Assembly: GCA_015680685.1 (NCBI GenBank)
Contig: MNCI01011128.1
Coordinates: forward strand, 1,288,803 to 1,352,802
Source: Gnetum montanum
Lineage: Eukaryota; Streptophyta; Gnetopsida; Gnetales; Gnetaceae
Reading direction: 5' to 3'
DNA length: 64,000 bases
Below are positions 1-10,698 of the stretch, piece by piece; position 1 is the stretch's first letter, and each line of letters opens with the position of its first letter. Both the position numbers and the translations under genes were made by a program. Under the pieces are notes generated by a model. The model searched no databases. It had not been told where the DNA came from and was given only the letters and a program-made list of their open reading frames with translations.

Positions 1-500
1 GCTAATCGTTACTGGGATTACCACACGTAACGCACGTGCTCGAAGCGGTCGTACTGAGGCACTTAACTAACCTAAGTGTGACAAGCAGCCGATTCCTTGA
101 CTAGCTGTACACATTCGTGGATGCTCGTAATCAACTCGTACTTGTCCCACGTTCTAGGAGGAAAGGGTAAGAGAAACTATCGCGATAAGTAGCCGATTCC
201 TTGGTTAGCCGTACACGTTCGTCAACGCTCGTAATCAAGTCGTACTCATGCCATGTTACTAGGAAAGCAGTAAATAACATTAATTAAACCTATCCATGCA
301 CTGCAAGGTTTATCCACAAAGCTCGTCTTTATTACCGTACACAACTTGCGTTCAGGTACAAAGCTGCTCGAATAAAGAACCGTTCACTTGGGGGACTCCT
401 ACTGCAGGCACTTGGAAAATATTCTATCTCTAGGGTGATCAATTCGCTAGAGCTTCACTACTTTACGCCTATGATTGTGAATGAGGGGAGTGCCGCCTCT

Positions 501-508
501 TATTTATA
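501..508 (-). promoter_or_regulatory. TATA box of the minus-strand LTR
   Basis: TATTTATA on the plus strand reads TATAAATA on the LTR sense strand. The same octamer sits at the equivalent place in the LTRs at 10358-10365, 13116-13123, 18080-18087 and 39306-39313, so it is a conserved core promoter element of this family. Confidence 0.65.
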
Positions 509-520
509 GATATGGCGGCG

Positions 521-600
521 GACCGCGATATCGCGTACGAGATATCGCAGGGAAGGACGCGATATCGCGTACACGATATCGCAGGGGATGCGATATCGCG
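521..600. repeat. Cluster of GATATC-centred palindromes in the LTR U3
   Basis: Five GATATC cores lie at 527, 541, 561, 575 and 592. Two are embedded in the perfect 12-bp palindrome CGCGATATCGCG (524-535 and 558-569) and one in GCGATATCGC (590-599). On the LTR sense strand the cluster lies just upstream of the TATA box. The other members of this family have related but not palindromic GTCGATG/GACGAGGCC repeats at the same place. Confidence 0.7.
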
Positions 601-624
601 GCTTGTGCATATTGTGTCTCATCA

Positions 625-1480
625 CTTTTGTTCTAAATTACCTAACGAGTTGGTTGCAAGTTGTCATGCAATCTATCATATCAAAAACTGTACAAGGATC
701 ATCTTCCTTTCCATTAATGATGAGTTGTTCTATTCCTTTCTTTGTATGTCATGTGATGTTTTATTTTCACCTTTTGTATATTTTTAAGGAAAGAACAAGT
801 CTTACATATGGACAACCTAAGTTGTTATGCAATTCCCTCACCACAAGAATAGAGGTGAAGATTAGTGGGAGGAAATGGTCAAAAACAAAAAAAGGTGAAA
901 TTAAAGTCTCATTTTAAGACTTCAAAAAATCAAAGTTTTATTCCAAGTCAAACCCTATAACTGCCAAATAACTAGTTGAAGTATAAATTATTTATTTTTT
1001 TTAAAAAAAATAATTTTATTTTAGATAAAAAGATTAAAATTAAGGCATATTATTACTTTAAATTTAAAATTTTAGCAAGTTCCAAGAAACAAAAGATAAT
1101 ATTAAATGAATTTTGATATTACAAGACGTTAAGAATTTTATTCAAGTAATAAAAGATGATATTAAAAGATACGCTCAACTTAACCTTTTTTCTATTTAAG
1201 CTCAAATCTAGGTCTTACTACCTAAGAAACAGGCTTCAATATTCTAATCCTACTTTACCAATTACTAGCCTAATTGCCATTTTTTAAAAGTATTTTCAAT
1301 ATTCTCATTCTAGCTTAAGGATTTCATACACTTGCAAGTTGGTAATAAGTCTTATCATGTAGCCCAAGAACAAAAGAATTTCATGCTAGTAACCAAAGAA
1401 CCTCTTTTAGAGTGGCTAAGTTTAGGAATTAACCATGTAGCTTGAAAATTATAAGAGCTCTTTATTATAAATGGGTTATT
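625..1480. other. AT-rich stretch without recognised genes
   Basis: Two short open frames exist near 588-917, but they start inside the LTR, overlap in different frames and resemble nothing known. 960-1200 is A/T-rich and low in complexity. I see no gene here. If the LTR ending at 624 is a 3' LTR, this could be decayed internal sequence. Confidence 0.4.
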
Positions 1481-1640
1481 TTAGGTGGGCAAGCGTCGAA
1501 ACCTATATTGGTCCACCCCAAGATATGTAGTCCAATAAGAATTGTATAAGGTCAACATTGCCCACCAAAATCAAACCCATGACCTAGAGCTTTCAAATTA
1601 AGAGTCTTACTACTAGGCTAACACCTCAATGTAACATATT
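1481..1640 (+). repeat. Short dispersed repeat, SINE- or MITE-like (copy 1)
   Basis: This segment ends in 'aaaatcaaacccatgacc' followed by 'aggctaacacctc'. The same 3' block recurs at about 2390-2435 ('aaaatcaaacctgtgatc', 'aagctaacacctc'). Both copies also share a 5' part with a run of TATA-rich and 'gtgg' or 'tacac' sequence. It looks like a short non-coding mobile family. No tRNA-type promoter boxes are convincing, so the class is uncertain. Confidence 0.4.
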
Positions 1641-2087
1641 GTTGAGGATGACTTTTACAATCTTTATCAAGATGCTCTTAAAACTAGTTATCAAGGATCT
1701 TAACTTAATAAATGATTATTGGAGGCTCAATTGTCATCTTGCTAAGCAAAGTCCTAGGAGGGTTGGTAGATGAGTAAAAGGTTAATCTCTTTTCGAGTGG
1801 TCGTACCTAGGCTCGAGCCAATGTCTTCCAACTTGAGAAACAAGTACCTTACCATCACTTCAAATAATGGTCCCCACTTGAGGCACCATTATGTCCTACT
1901 TAAATTCCACCAAATTCTTGTCTTGGCTATATGGACTAGGAGTATAGGTAGCCAACAAGTTTCAGTTTTGACAATGCTATATAACTGCTTGTTGTGTAAG
2001 TCACAAGTTCAATCCTAACAAGTATATGAAAATGCTTGTACCAAAACATAATATTTGGCTATATATCTTTGGCTACATGTAATGATT
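1641..2087. other. Intergenic, nothing firmly recognised
   Basis: No gene is seen. The string 'caagttcaatcct' near 2006-2018 resembles a Pol III B box, but no convincing A box or terminator accompanies it. Confidence 0.35.
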
Positions 2088-2234
2088 ATATAGTACTTTT
2101 AGGAACCATTAACTTTAATACTATTATGTTTGAGAAATCAATTGCATGTCATGAAAATATAGTACTTTTAGGAACCATTAACTATAATACTATTTATTCT
2201 CTCTCATGTTTGAGAAATCAATTACATGCAATGA
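2088..2234. repeat. Tandem duplication of about 69 bp
   Basis: Copy 1 (2088-2156) and copy 2 (2157-2234) both begin 'atatagtacttttaggaacc' and end in an 'aatcaatt(g/a)catg' block. Copy 2 carries an extra pyrimidine-rich stretch of about 11 bases. The units abut directly. Confidence 0.85.
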
Positions 2235-2282
2235 ATGTAGCATGATGAAAGGTAACATGATTTAAAACATTATAAATGGTAC

Positions 2283-2468
2283 AAATTTTGAACAATATGG
2301 GGGTGTAAGAACTTGAAATAAGTGAAACATGGTACATAGTTACACCCCAGGATTTATATAGAAGTTTATAACTCAAGACGACGTAGTAAAATCAAACCTG
2401 TGATCTAAGGTTACCAGGCCACTAAGCTAACACCTCGTTAAATTTTGAACAATATGGGGGGGGGGGGG
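2283..2468 (+). repeat. Short repeat (copy 2) flanked by 21-bp direct repeats and a G13 run
   Basis: The 21-base string that starts AAATTTTGAACAATATG and ends in GGGGG occurs at 2283-2303 and again at 2440-2460, where the second copy runs into 13 consecutive Gs (2456-2468). The enclosed segment of about 136 bp contains the dispersed-repeat block seen at 1481-1640. This is the layout expected of a short element flanked by a long target-site duplication. The first 17 bases of the flanking motif occur a third time at 2680-2696, just upstream of TLP18.3, so slippage or recombination is an alternative. Confidence 0.5.
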
Positions 2469-2904
2469 TCGTACCCCAAAAAATAAATTTAATTAATAGA
2501 GAAAAAAGAAAATAGTACAAGAAATTAGGACACGCTCACCTCAAAAGAGGAGAAACTACACGAAATTAGGAAAAACGAGAGTGAGAGAAAAAAAGTTCAA
2601 GAGCTCAACTGCAGCATTAGCTGTTGAACAATGTCTCCTTGAATAGACAAGGAGAGAATATTAGTAGGAGAATATTAGTAAATTTTGAACAATATGACAA
2701 GGCAAGGGCAAGGCATATGTAATGCATATGGATAAAGAAAATGGTTCAAGTAAATCCATGGAGAGGCGATGAAATGATTTGGATGGAGAGCGTGAGCTCT
2801 GAACATTGGAGGCTCGAGAAACAAGAGGCCCAAACCGTATCCGTTATCCGGATCACAAAAATGGCACCACCACACGCCGTGGCGCGCTTGCTTCAGGCAC
2901 CGCC
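2469..2904 (+). promoter_or_regulatory. Upstream region of TLP18.3
   Basis: This interval must contain the 5' UTR and proximal promoter of the gene starting at 2905. I find no convincing TATA box at a plausible distance, which is common for nuclear photosynthesis genes. The reading frame stays open back to an ATG at 2806, but family comparison favours 2905 or 2911 as the start. Confidence 0.35.
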
Positions 2905-5839
2905 ATGGCCATGGCTTCGCTGCTGCAAATCTCCTCATCGTCATCCTCATCCTCATCATCCTCACACACAATTCTCACTTCACAACCACCGTCTTCTTCG
3001 TCATCGTCGTCTTCACGGCCTCCATGTGCCGCCGCGCTGTGGCCCTCCGTTTGTCGTCCTAGCGCAGCCAAAATCCGTGGCAGACCGGTGGCCGTCCGCG
3101 CAGCCAAAGGCACGGGCGCAGGATTCGGAGGAAAAAGAATATGGACGGAAACCCTAGGCAAGGGTTTTGCAGGTGCCGGCATCGCAGCGATCGCAGCAAT
3201 GGCCGCAATGCAGTTGCAGATGCAGACGACGAACGATGTAGCAATGGCGAGCGAGTTCGATGTGCTCAACGACGGTCCCCCGGCGCTGTCCTACATCGTC
3301 GATGACGCCAATGTTCTCAGCCGGCTCACCAGAAGCGAACTCAAGCAGCTCCTTGAAGATCTCGAGTCACGCAAGGGTTTCCACCTCAACTGCGTTACGC
3401 TTCGCAAGCTCACTGTATGTATGTTCCATGCGCGTTTCTTTCAGCGGTCGTTTTTGTAACGTTGCGATTTTAGCTTCTCCATTTTTGCTTGCGTGCTTGC
3501 TTGTAGCACAGCTCCGTTTCGCGCTTGTGTTAGTTTAGCTTTTCCGTTTTCTTTGTCTACATCGCGTTTAAAGCTCTGTTTAGCCGTTATGGCTTGGCTG
3601 TTCAGGCGCCTGCATCTTAATTGTTGTACTTGGCTGCCAGGAGTTCCTTGTCCACCTCTTTTTGGTTGAGTTCTTGAATTCATTTTTCTACATCTTCATT
3701 TTTAGCGTTTGTACTTTCATTTTTGCCTGGAGAGCTCCGTTTCTCCCTTATTGTAGTTGAGATTGTTCTTTTGTTTTCTTTTCCTGCATCGCGTGTAGAG
3801 CTCTGGTTATCCTATTGCATTTTAGCTGGTCTGTTCTTGCGGTTGCGTCTTAGTTAATCTATCTGGAAACTTAAATGTTAAATTTTGAAACTCAAATTTT
3901 AATTTTGTATTACTTAAAAATATTTGTTGGGCGGGAATGCCGTGCGGAGTTTCTTATCCTATCTTCATTTTTGCCCGCCGACTTCCTTTTATACCTTTAT
4001 TGCAGTGTTGTTCTTCCGTTTGTGTTTGTCTTGAGTTGTTTTTTGCCCTTGCAGAGCTCTGTTTTTTGTCGCTGAGGTTCAGTTTTTCGTCTGTTTAGTT
4101 GCAGAAATCCTTTTCTTCCTATTTTTGATTCGGATCTTTCCATTGGTATCTGCATCTTGGTTTTTGCTTTCAGAACTCCATTTTTGCCATACTTTTGCTC
4201 GCAGAAATTCGTTTCCAGTCATTGCGGCTCGATGCGGTCGTTTGTTTGTCTACGCCTTGATTTTTACTTCCTGAGCTCTGCGTGCATCTACATCCTGCCT
4301 TTGCTTGAAGAGCTCCGTTATCGATGTCTGTGTGTGTGTCTGCATCTTGATTTTGTGGTTCTGCGTTTGCAGAGCAAGCCGGACGCTTTTGAGTTTGCGG
4401 ACCAGCTGCTGGAGAAGTGGTATCCGACTGTGGAGGAAGGCAACAATAAGGGGCTTGTTCTGCTGGTGACTACGCAGAAAGAAGGAGCTGTCACCGGTGG
4501 CCCTGGCTTTATCAAGGCCGTTGGCGATAACATTCTAGAGGCCGTCGTGTCTGAAAATCTTCCTGGTATCTCAGTTTCTGAAATTTCTTTCTATTCATTT
4601 GCTTTGGTTTTCTACAATACGCATGCATGGGCTAAGGATTAACCAGCAATACTGTGAAATAGCTTCATTCGATGATCTGAAGCGTGAAATAATGAATCGT
4701 GATTTTAGTCGCTCGTTTGGTTCTCATTTCATCAGGTTCAATGTGAAAAAGCCAGAAAGGCATCAGCAGCTTATCGAAATAGTAGTCACCGCAGTTAAAG
4801 GAATTCAAGATTTCAAGGTTGTAACATGCTTCAATGATTTCGAATAGAGAAATGCTGCAAACCATTGTTTAAACGAGGACTTCTTTTCGGGGCGAATATA
4901 AACTATATACTAATTTTCTCAAAATTTTCTATCCTGTTGACTTTGATGAGGAGATACAAAATGTGATGTTATAGTAAGCGGTTTTCCGCTAGACCTACTT
5001 CCTACTGAAATCAAAGGTAATGAAGAATTTCATTTTCCAACGATCATAATTGGCTACGAAGGTCATTCGAATAGTAGAAGATGAATAAACTAATTCGATT
5101 GCGAGCGCCCTTGTTGCCTACCGAATTATCAGAATTGACCCAACGAGAGATGGCATTAGCCTTTGCATTCGTTGACTAGTTAGGAGTCACCAGGGATATC
5201 TGTTTACACCATGAAATCAACTATAAGTTTAAGGTTTTGTTCTGCAAGTATAGATGAAACTGAATTCTGTATAATTTAAAATGTCTTGCCACGGATATTT
5301 AGGAGATCTTATACTATAATGAAACTGGCAACATCTATACAATTCATTTAGCCTCAAACTGGCTTCGAAGTAGTAGCAGAAAGTTGAGGAATGCACTCAT
5401 TCCTGATCGTTTCAAAATGCAATTAAAAGTTCGATTTAAGTTTCATAAATCGAGCCGCACACTGAATCTCATCTGCTAGATACTTTCTTTTAAACCTTGA
5501 GCATTGAGACCTCTTATATGTTCCATGCACATTTACTTAAAAGGCTCTAGTGACTTGGTTTTCTTATCTTTCTTTCATTTTTATTTTTCAGTTCTGGCAA
5601 CCGACGAGAAATACAACGAGGCAATATCAAGCACAGCTAAGCGCCTTGTGGCAGCCATTGATGGCCTACCTGATCCTGGAGGTCCCCAGTTTCAGGAAAA
5701 TAAAAGACAATCAAACTACAAGACTCGTCAAGAAACAGACGAAAAGAGAGGACAATTCACAACAGTGGTTGGAGGTTTGCTTGTAATTGCGTTTATAGTT
5801 CCGATGGCCCAGTATTATGCTTACGTATCCAAGAAGTAA
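2905..5839 (+). CDS. TLP18.3: Thylakoid lumen 18.3-kDa protein (TPM domain), three exons
   Basis: Model: exons 2905-3414, 4373-4565 and 5592-5839 (stop TAA 5837-5839), 316 residues; the Arabidopsis protein has about 285. Both introns are GT-AG and keep the frame (junctions T170/S171 and split V235). Residues 1 to about 60 are a Ser-rich chloroplast transit peptide with two Ser runs. About 94-115 is an Ala-rich hydrophobic stretch ending AMA|S, a lumenal signal cleavage site; no twin arginine is seen. The TPM domain runs about 125-270 with VDDANVLSR, EEGNNKG and TGGPGFIKAVG. A C-terminal helix (about 291-311) precedes SKK. The family works in photosystem II repair and dimer assembly, and acid phosphatase activity is reported for it. 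All family blocks are present and no break is seen, so the gene is probably active. An upstream in-frame ATG at 2806 is less likely. It is the only clearly intact gene in the window. Confidence 0.95.
3415..4372 (+). other. TLP18.3 intron 1 made of degenerate acceptor-like repeats
   Basis: This 958-base intron has donor GTATGT and acceptor TTTGCAG. Through it recurs a T-rich unit close to 'ttgcagagctctgttttt', for example near 3508, 3567, 3727, 3795, 4051, 4100, 4168, 4199 and 4305. Many units hold a pyrimidine tract plus CAG and resemble the true acceptor before exon 2. Confidence 0.7.
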
Positions 5840-6081
5840 TGTTTGAGGGAAGTTCCCTTCGATGTTTTTCATTTGTTTATGAGGAGGTGTACAAGGGTTT
5901 TGATGTAGCATGTGAATGCCAAAAGAGTGTTTAAAACAAGTTTGCCATTGTTAATGTCATTTCATTACTCTATTTCTGCCGGAGATAATTCTTATTCCTA
6001 AATTTCTTTAGATGCATTACTGATAACGTTAACAAAAAGCAGACCATTCTTTCTTTCTATTTCTAAGGAAATGGGTGCATT
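5840..6081 (+). other. Probable TLP18.3 3' untranslated region
   Basis: Sequence directly follows the stop codon and is T-rich. No perfect AATAAA is present, so the poly(A) site cannot be placed. Confidence 0.4.
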
Positions 6082-6244
6082 GCAGCTTTTAGAATGGAGG
6101 GTTGATTTAACTTTTCTTTGTATAGTCACCGTAAGTGCAATCAACGGAATATTTTCTTCCTGGCAGCTTTTAGAATGGAGGGTTGATTTAACTTTTCTTT
6201 GTATAGTCACCGTAAGTGGCAATCAACGGAATATTTTCTTCCTG
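6082..6244. repeat. Tandem duplication, 81 and 82 bp
   Basis: Copies 6082-6162 and 6163-6244 both start 'gcagcttttagaatggaggg' and end 'atattttcttcctg'. The only difference I see is one extra G in copy 2. The near identity indicates a recent event close to the TLP18.3 3' end. Confidence 0.95.
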
Positions 6245-7069
6245 TTAATTCAAAATTTTGTATGTTTATATAATGTTTTAGTAAAAGTTTTGCCCGGTTA
6301 ATCAACGTGAACTCATGATTTTCTGGTCCCTACAGCGGAGGTGAATGAAAAGCTTCATTTAAACATTACATATGTAGCAAAGCTTTCTCAGAGGTATATT
6401 GATAGACATTACAAAAGAAAATGTATGAATTGAACTTTCTGAAGAGATCAGGCTCTATTTTTATGTAATATAGACTAGATGTAAGTGGGAGAAAAATCAA
6501 GCATTCTCATGGCATATCAAACATTTGTATAAATGGCCTAACAAGCATTGCATTTCTTAACCTAATATTTATCCTCGTGATTATGCATAAATTGTTCTAA
6601 TGGATAATGAACAAATTTTATCGTTAAGTTCTGTAAAATAGAAACCAAAGAGAAAATGTGGTAGCATTATAGCCATTCAAATCCAAAAGCACATGTGGCA
6701 GCACTGCAGCTACTTCGAGCAAAGTGAGCATGAGCAAAGAATTTGAATCAACAAAGATCTTGCTAGAAAGGAATTTGCCGAATGTGTTGAAGAATGTTTA
6801 AAAAGTTAAGGTAGCATAAAATGCAGAATGTGTTGCATACATAAATGCTAACAACATGCCATGCCATGCATTATGAAGAGCCAGTATTTCAAAAATTATT
6901 TAAAAAATATAAAAAATATACAGGTCCTCTTCATTAAAGATTTATTAATATAGATGGTAAAATTGCAAATTTGAATGATGTTAGTTCTTTGATAGCTTTG
7001 ACATTTTCGGTTTTGTTAAAACCTGGTAAGATGTTGGTTTTTTATATTTTGTGACTGTTGGACTCATTA
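6245..7069. other. AT-rich intergenic sequence, nothing recognised
   Basis: No open frame of interest, repeat array or RNA gene is seen. Confidence 0.4.
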
Positions 7070-7155
7070 AATTTAGTGCAATAAATAAGAGAGTAGGGTA
7101 AAGAGGTAGACCAATTTAATGCAATAAATAAGAGAGTAGGGTAAAGAGGTAGACC
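7070..7155. repeat. Tandem duplication of 43 bp
   Basis: Copies 7070-7112 and 7113-7155 both begin 'aattta(g/a)tgcaataaata' and end 'gaggtagacc'. They differ at one base. Confidence 0.95.
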
Positions 7156-7444
7156 TTTTGGTTGCATTGTAGTCTTAGTGAAGAAATCTTTTAAAAATTG
7201 TTTTTAGAAAAAATCAAGGGTCATAAACATTTGGTTATAAATCTTGTGCTACCATGATTGTGTTTTCTTTGCCATATGCTATTTTCCCTTGAGAGATGTT
7301 ACTTTGTATGATACTATAAAGTTGTTTTGTGATCATCCTTTTTAGTTCTTAGGTAGTGATATTATAGAATTTTCAGCAACACGCCCCTTGTTTATTTGTG
7401 GAGATTTTTTTTTTTCAAAGATAGGTTCATAGCAAACAGAAATT

Positions 7445-7556
7445 TTTTAGTGATTGAATAATGTTGGTTGTTTAAACATTGTTGAAGATCATAGTTGGGC
7501 TTTTAGTGATTGAATAATGTTGGTTGTTTAAACATTGTTGAAGATCATAGTTGGGC
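7445..7556. repeat. Perfect tandem duplication of 56 bp
   Basis: Copies 7445-7500 and 7501-7556 appear identical and begin 'ttttagtgattgaataatg'. They lie at the edge of the decayed LINE. Confidence 0.95.
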
Positions 7557-7570
7557 ACAACATTTTACAA

Positions 7571-8913
7571 ATGTCACTATTAATAAGATGGGTGAACAAT
7601 TATTAGAATGGACAAGAAATTTTTAATCTCCTTGTTTATGATGGCCTTACTAGATTTTCTTGATTTTTGACATTCTATAGATGGTACTATTAATAAGATA
7701 GGCTAACAATTATTAGAATGGACAAGAGCTTTTGATCTCCTTATTTACAATGGCTTTGCTAGATTTCCTCAATCTTCATTATTTACTTTTATAGGATCTC
7801 AGAGTAACTTTTACATTGATTTAGTTTTATGTTCTTATAAAGTTACTCAACTTGTTAAGAAGTTGGAAGTTGGAGAGGATTTAGTAGAGTCTTGCCATTG
7901 TCATGTAGAGTTTTTGTTGCAAATTAAAAATTCTTTTCAAACAACAAAATATAGAAATAAAAAAAATTTCTATACAAAGTCACTCTAGAAGTCAAGGAAA
8001 ATAATATGGAAGCAGCACATAACAAATGGAATCTTAAAAGAGAGCATAAGAAGTTTGAGCAAATTTTGCTTACAGCAGCTAAGCAAGTTATGCATTCATA
8101 AAATTAGGATACTTAAAAGACTTGGTTTAATGATGATTGCATGTAGGCTGAACAAAATATTAAAAATGCAAATAAAAAACACAGACAAAGCTTAGTTAAG
8201 ACATATAAATGTTTGATTAGAATTAAGAAGAAAAAATTTATCAAGGAGCAACAAGAATATTTTGCTTATGCTATTAAAAATAAGCCTAGACAATTTTGAT
8301 AGTGTTTTTGTCATAAAGCTGCTTCATCATTTACTTTTCTTTTCAAGATATATGCTAATTTTACAATGAACTATTACAAGAGAAGATGATAGTTCTACAA
8401 TTGTACACCAAGCATTTGTTCAATTTACTCTTGAGGAAGTCATAGAGGATATTAAAAAGCTAGCATTTGGCAAGGTTATAGATTTAGATGGTTTATGTAG
8501 TAATATTAAAGTGGGTAGGACTTGCTATTCATAGAGAAATGTGGCACAAATTAAATTTGGTGTTGGATCAAGGATTATATCAACATTGAAAAACTAGTAA
8601 GGTTATCTTGTAATATAAAAAGGGGGATAAAAATAACTTGAATAATTATTGAATGATTTTTGTGAGTAATATTTTTGCCAAGTTGTTAGGCACTCTACTT
8701 GAAAAGTGAATTAGTTCTTAGGTCTAAGTTAACCAGGTTAGGGTAAGATGTCAAGTAGGCTTTAGACAAAATCTCTCTACTATTAAGCACCTAGTTATTC
8801 TTAGACACTCCATGGAGTTTGCAAAAAATCCTAACAAAAAGCTTTTTATTTGTTTTGTTGATTTTTCAAAAGCATATGATTAAGTGGTTCACACAAAAAT
8901 TGGCCTTCCTTAA
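7571..8913 (+). pseudogene. Decayed LINE (non-LTR retrotransposon), 5' part: endonuclease and first half of RT
   Basis: 7571-7680 and 7681-7787 are a tandemly duplicated piece of endonuclease-like sequence. 7700-7920 reads on as FIGSQSNFYIDLVLC, like the C-terminal part of an AP-type endonuclease. From 8405 an RT frame gives EEVIEDIKKLAFGK, then YKKGDKNNLNNY, VGFRQNLSTIKHLVILRHSM and LFICFVDFSKAYD, the fingers and first palm motifs of LINE reverse transcriptase; the last contains the first catalytic Asp. Many stops interrupt the frames, several explained by C-to-T change (NNY followed by TGA where an Arg codon is expected). The frame is cut at 8913 by an LTR insertion and resumes at 39605. 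The clade is not resolved. Confidence 0.8.
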
Positions 8914-9585
8914 TGATGAAATATTAATAAGGTAGCTGCATGTCAACGTAGCCCTGTCAACGCATCTTAGGATGCATTGACACAGATGCAATCATGGCCT
9001 ATATAAATGTGCACATCTATCACATTTATGACACTTTTCTATCCTTTCCTACTAAACTCTTGCAATTTTTTCTTGTAGAACTTAGAATATTTTTTCCTTT
9101 GGGAACCTGGAAGGTGGATTCATGTGATTGTATGACATTTTATTCAAGTGCATATGTACCTAGACACATTTGCATGAGTAGGAATAAAATTGAGATTTGT
9201 TCTATCCATTGCAGCTCTTGAATTAGCATAACTTTACTTTCCAACAATTTACTTTCTTATTGTTAAGTAATTAATATTATTGTTTGTAAGTAACGTGAGT
9301 ACGATCACTTCGAGCAAAATATATTAATGCTTGGTAATCCCAGCAATGGATACTTGGTATGCCCAGTAGTAGACACTTGGTAGCCTAGTAGTGTTAGTAT
9401 ATGTTCAAGATGTATACGTAAAGTGGGAGCGGATACTTCACGTTAGGCTATTTAGTTAATTAAGTTGTTAATTAATAATTTTATTTAAATATTAAATCCT
9501 TCTTTACTTAATTATTTAGGAAGTGAAAAAAATAATAAAAAATATAAAAATAAATATCTTACACCTCAATCACACTTAACCTTAC
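8914..9585 (+). repeat. Old solo LTR (C/D family), left part
   Basis: Starts TGATGAAAT at 8914 like the TGATGAAG start of the D LTR. It has GTCAACG-type U3 repeats, a TATATAAA box at 9000-9007, the 'ttattcaagtg...aataaaattgagat' block matching the D LTR poly(A) region, and the 'cttggtaatcccag' block at about 9332. It breaks off at 9585 where element C is inserted and resumes at 39451. The five bases before it (8909-8913) are CTTAA and the five after its right end (39605-39609) are CTTAA. No internal region survives, so it is a solo LTR sitting in the LINE. Confidence 0.8.
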
Positions 9586-10485
9586 TGATGAGTGACGATG
9601 TACCGCTACGCCCAACCATACGAATCACAAAGCGTTCATGCATGATCTGGTCGAATTTTGTGGACTTTATAGTTTCTAGTGCACTAGTCTTTTAGGTAAT
9701 GAACCTTGCCCTAAGGTTGTTTGTTGTCTTCTCGATTACACTTGTGAAGTACAAAAGTATGGTTAAGTGAAATTGAGGCATATGATTTTTATCATTTTAT
9801 ATTTTACGTTCTTTGATGCTTTGAGAGAGAAATAAAGTAATTTAATGATTAGTCTAAATTAACTAACTAATCTATAACTAGCCCTAACATAAGCATTTGG
9901 CCCCACTTTCTATACATGTCCTGAACCCACATATCCATTGTTGGGTTACCAAGCACTATGCTACTGGGTGTACCAAGCAATAATGCTACTAGGATACCAA
10001 GCAAATACATGTTATATTCGAAGCAGTTGTACTTATGTAACTAATCTATCTAGCTTATCTCACTTAATTACCTCATTAACTTAATTACTGAAAAACATTG
10101 AATAAATAATTGAAAACATTGAATGCATGAATAAATAGCTAAACTATCCAGAATGTTGCAAGGTTTATCAAGAAGCTTGTCTTTATTGCTACACACACTG
10201 TTGTGCTCAAGTATAACAATGCTCAAATAAAGATCCGTACACTCAATGACTTCCACTACAGGCACTCAGGAGAAATATTTTAACTTTCAAATGAACAAAC
10301 TACAAGAGCTCTGCTACTACTATCCATCTAATTCCATAAATGCAATTGGTGAGCACATATTTATAGGTCAAGATAGACCCTTGCTTTGATGGCGCCTAGT
10401 TGATGAGGCTTAGTCGATGCAATAGACTACGTTGATAGGGCCTAGTTAATGGGGCCTAGTTGATGCAATAAATTGTATCTCATCA
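9586..10485 (-). repeat. Element C 3' LTR
   Basis: This 900-bp LTR begins TGATGA and ends TCATCA in plus coordinates, the inverted terminal hexamer shared by the family. It aligns along its length with 38529-39450. A TATAAATA box is at 10358-10365 on the minus strand. GTTGATG/GGCC-type repeats fill the U3 at 10390-10470. Confidence 0.9.
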
Positions 10486-10494
10486 CACCCCCAC
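10486..10494 (-). promoter_or_regulatory. Element C polypurine tract
   Basis: Reads GTGGGGGTG on the minus strand directly before the 3' LTR. Together with the upstream 'aggatgagtttt' it matches the element D tract at 17960-17968 (GTGGGGGTA). It primes plus-strand DNA synthesis in this class of element. Confidence 0.8.
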
Positions 10495-10698
10495 AATTGA
10501 ATGAAAACTCATCCTTGGGTTCTTTACAAAATTGGGAAGGTATGGGATTATTGACTAGCTTTTGACATAATAAAACAAGACAACATAGACATAACAAAAT
10601 TGAGTGCCCAGTGTATGGATCAACCACATTACAAAATTGAGCATGGTATAAAAATTGGACAAGCATATCGTCTAATGGCATGAAGACAAAAAAGAAGA

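Larger units (their letters stand above)
1..624 (-). repeat. Minus-strand LTR of the C/D (Athila/Calypso-like) family, cut by the window edge
   Basis: Segments around 295-420 align by eye with the LTRs at 9586-10485 and 38529-39450, including the stretch 'aaggtttatc', the 'aataaaga' signal and the 'tgcaggcactt' block. A reverse-strand TATAAATA box lies at 501-508, as in the sister LTRs. Read on the minus strand, the LTR begins TGATGAGACAC at 624, matching the TGATGA start of the family. Its inner part is beyond position 1. Whether it is a solo LTR or the 3' LTR of an element extending right cannot be decided, because the sequence after 624 matches no recognisable internal region. Confidence 0.75.

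Noticed and set aside
588-917. 109-codon plus-strand ORF at the left edge
   Set aside because: It begins within the minus-strand LTR, overlaps another frame and has no motif. It is most likely chance.
2000-2020. tRNA gene or tRNA-derived SINE suggested by 'caagttcaatcct'
   Set aside because: A B-box-like string alone. No A box at proper distance, no cloverleaf and no terminator.
2806-2904. Upstream in-frame ATG at 2806 as the TLP18.3 start
   Set aside because: The added 33 residues (METHIONINE-Glu-Ala-Arg onward) are acidic/basic and unlike a chloroplast transit peptide. MAMASLLQ at 2905 is the usual kind of start.
2675-3269. Antisense open frames of 98 and 138 codons across TLP18.3 exon 1
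   Set aside because: They mirror the Ser-rich, high-GC coding strand (TCN codons read backward as Glu/Asp/Arg-rich). No independent start context or motif supports them.
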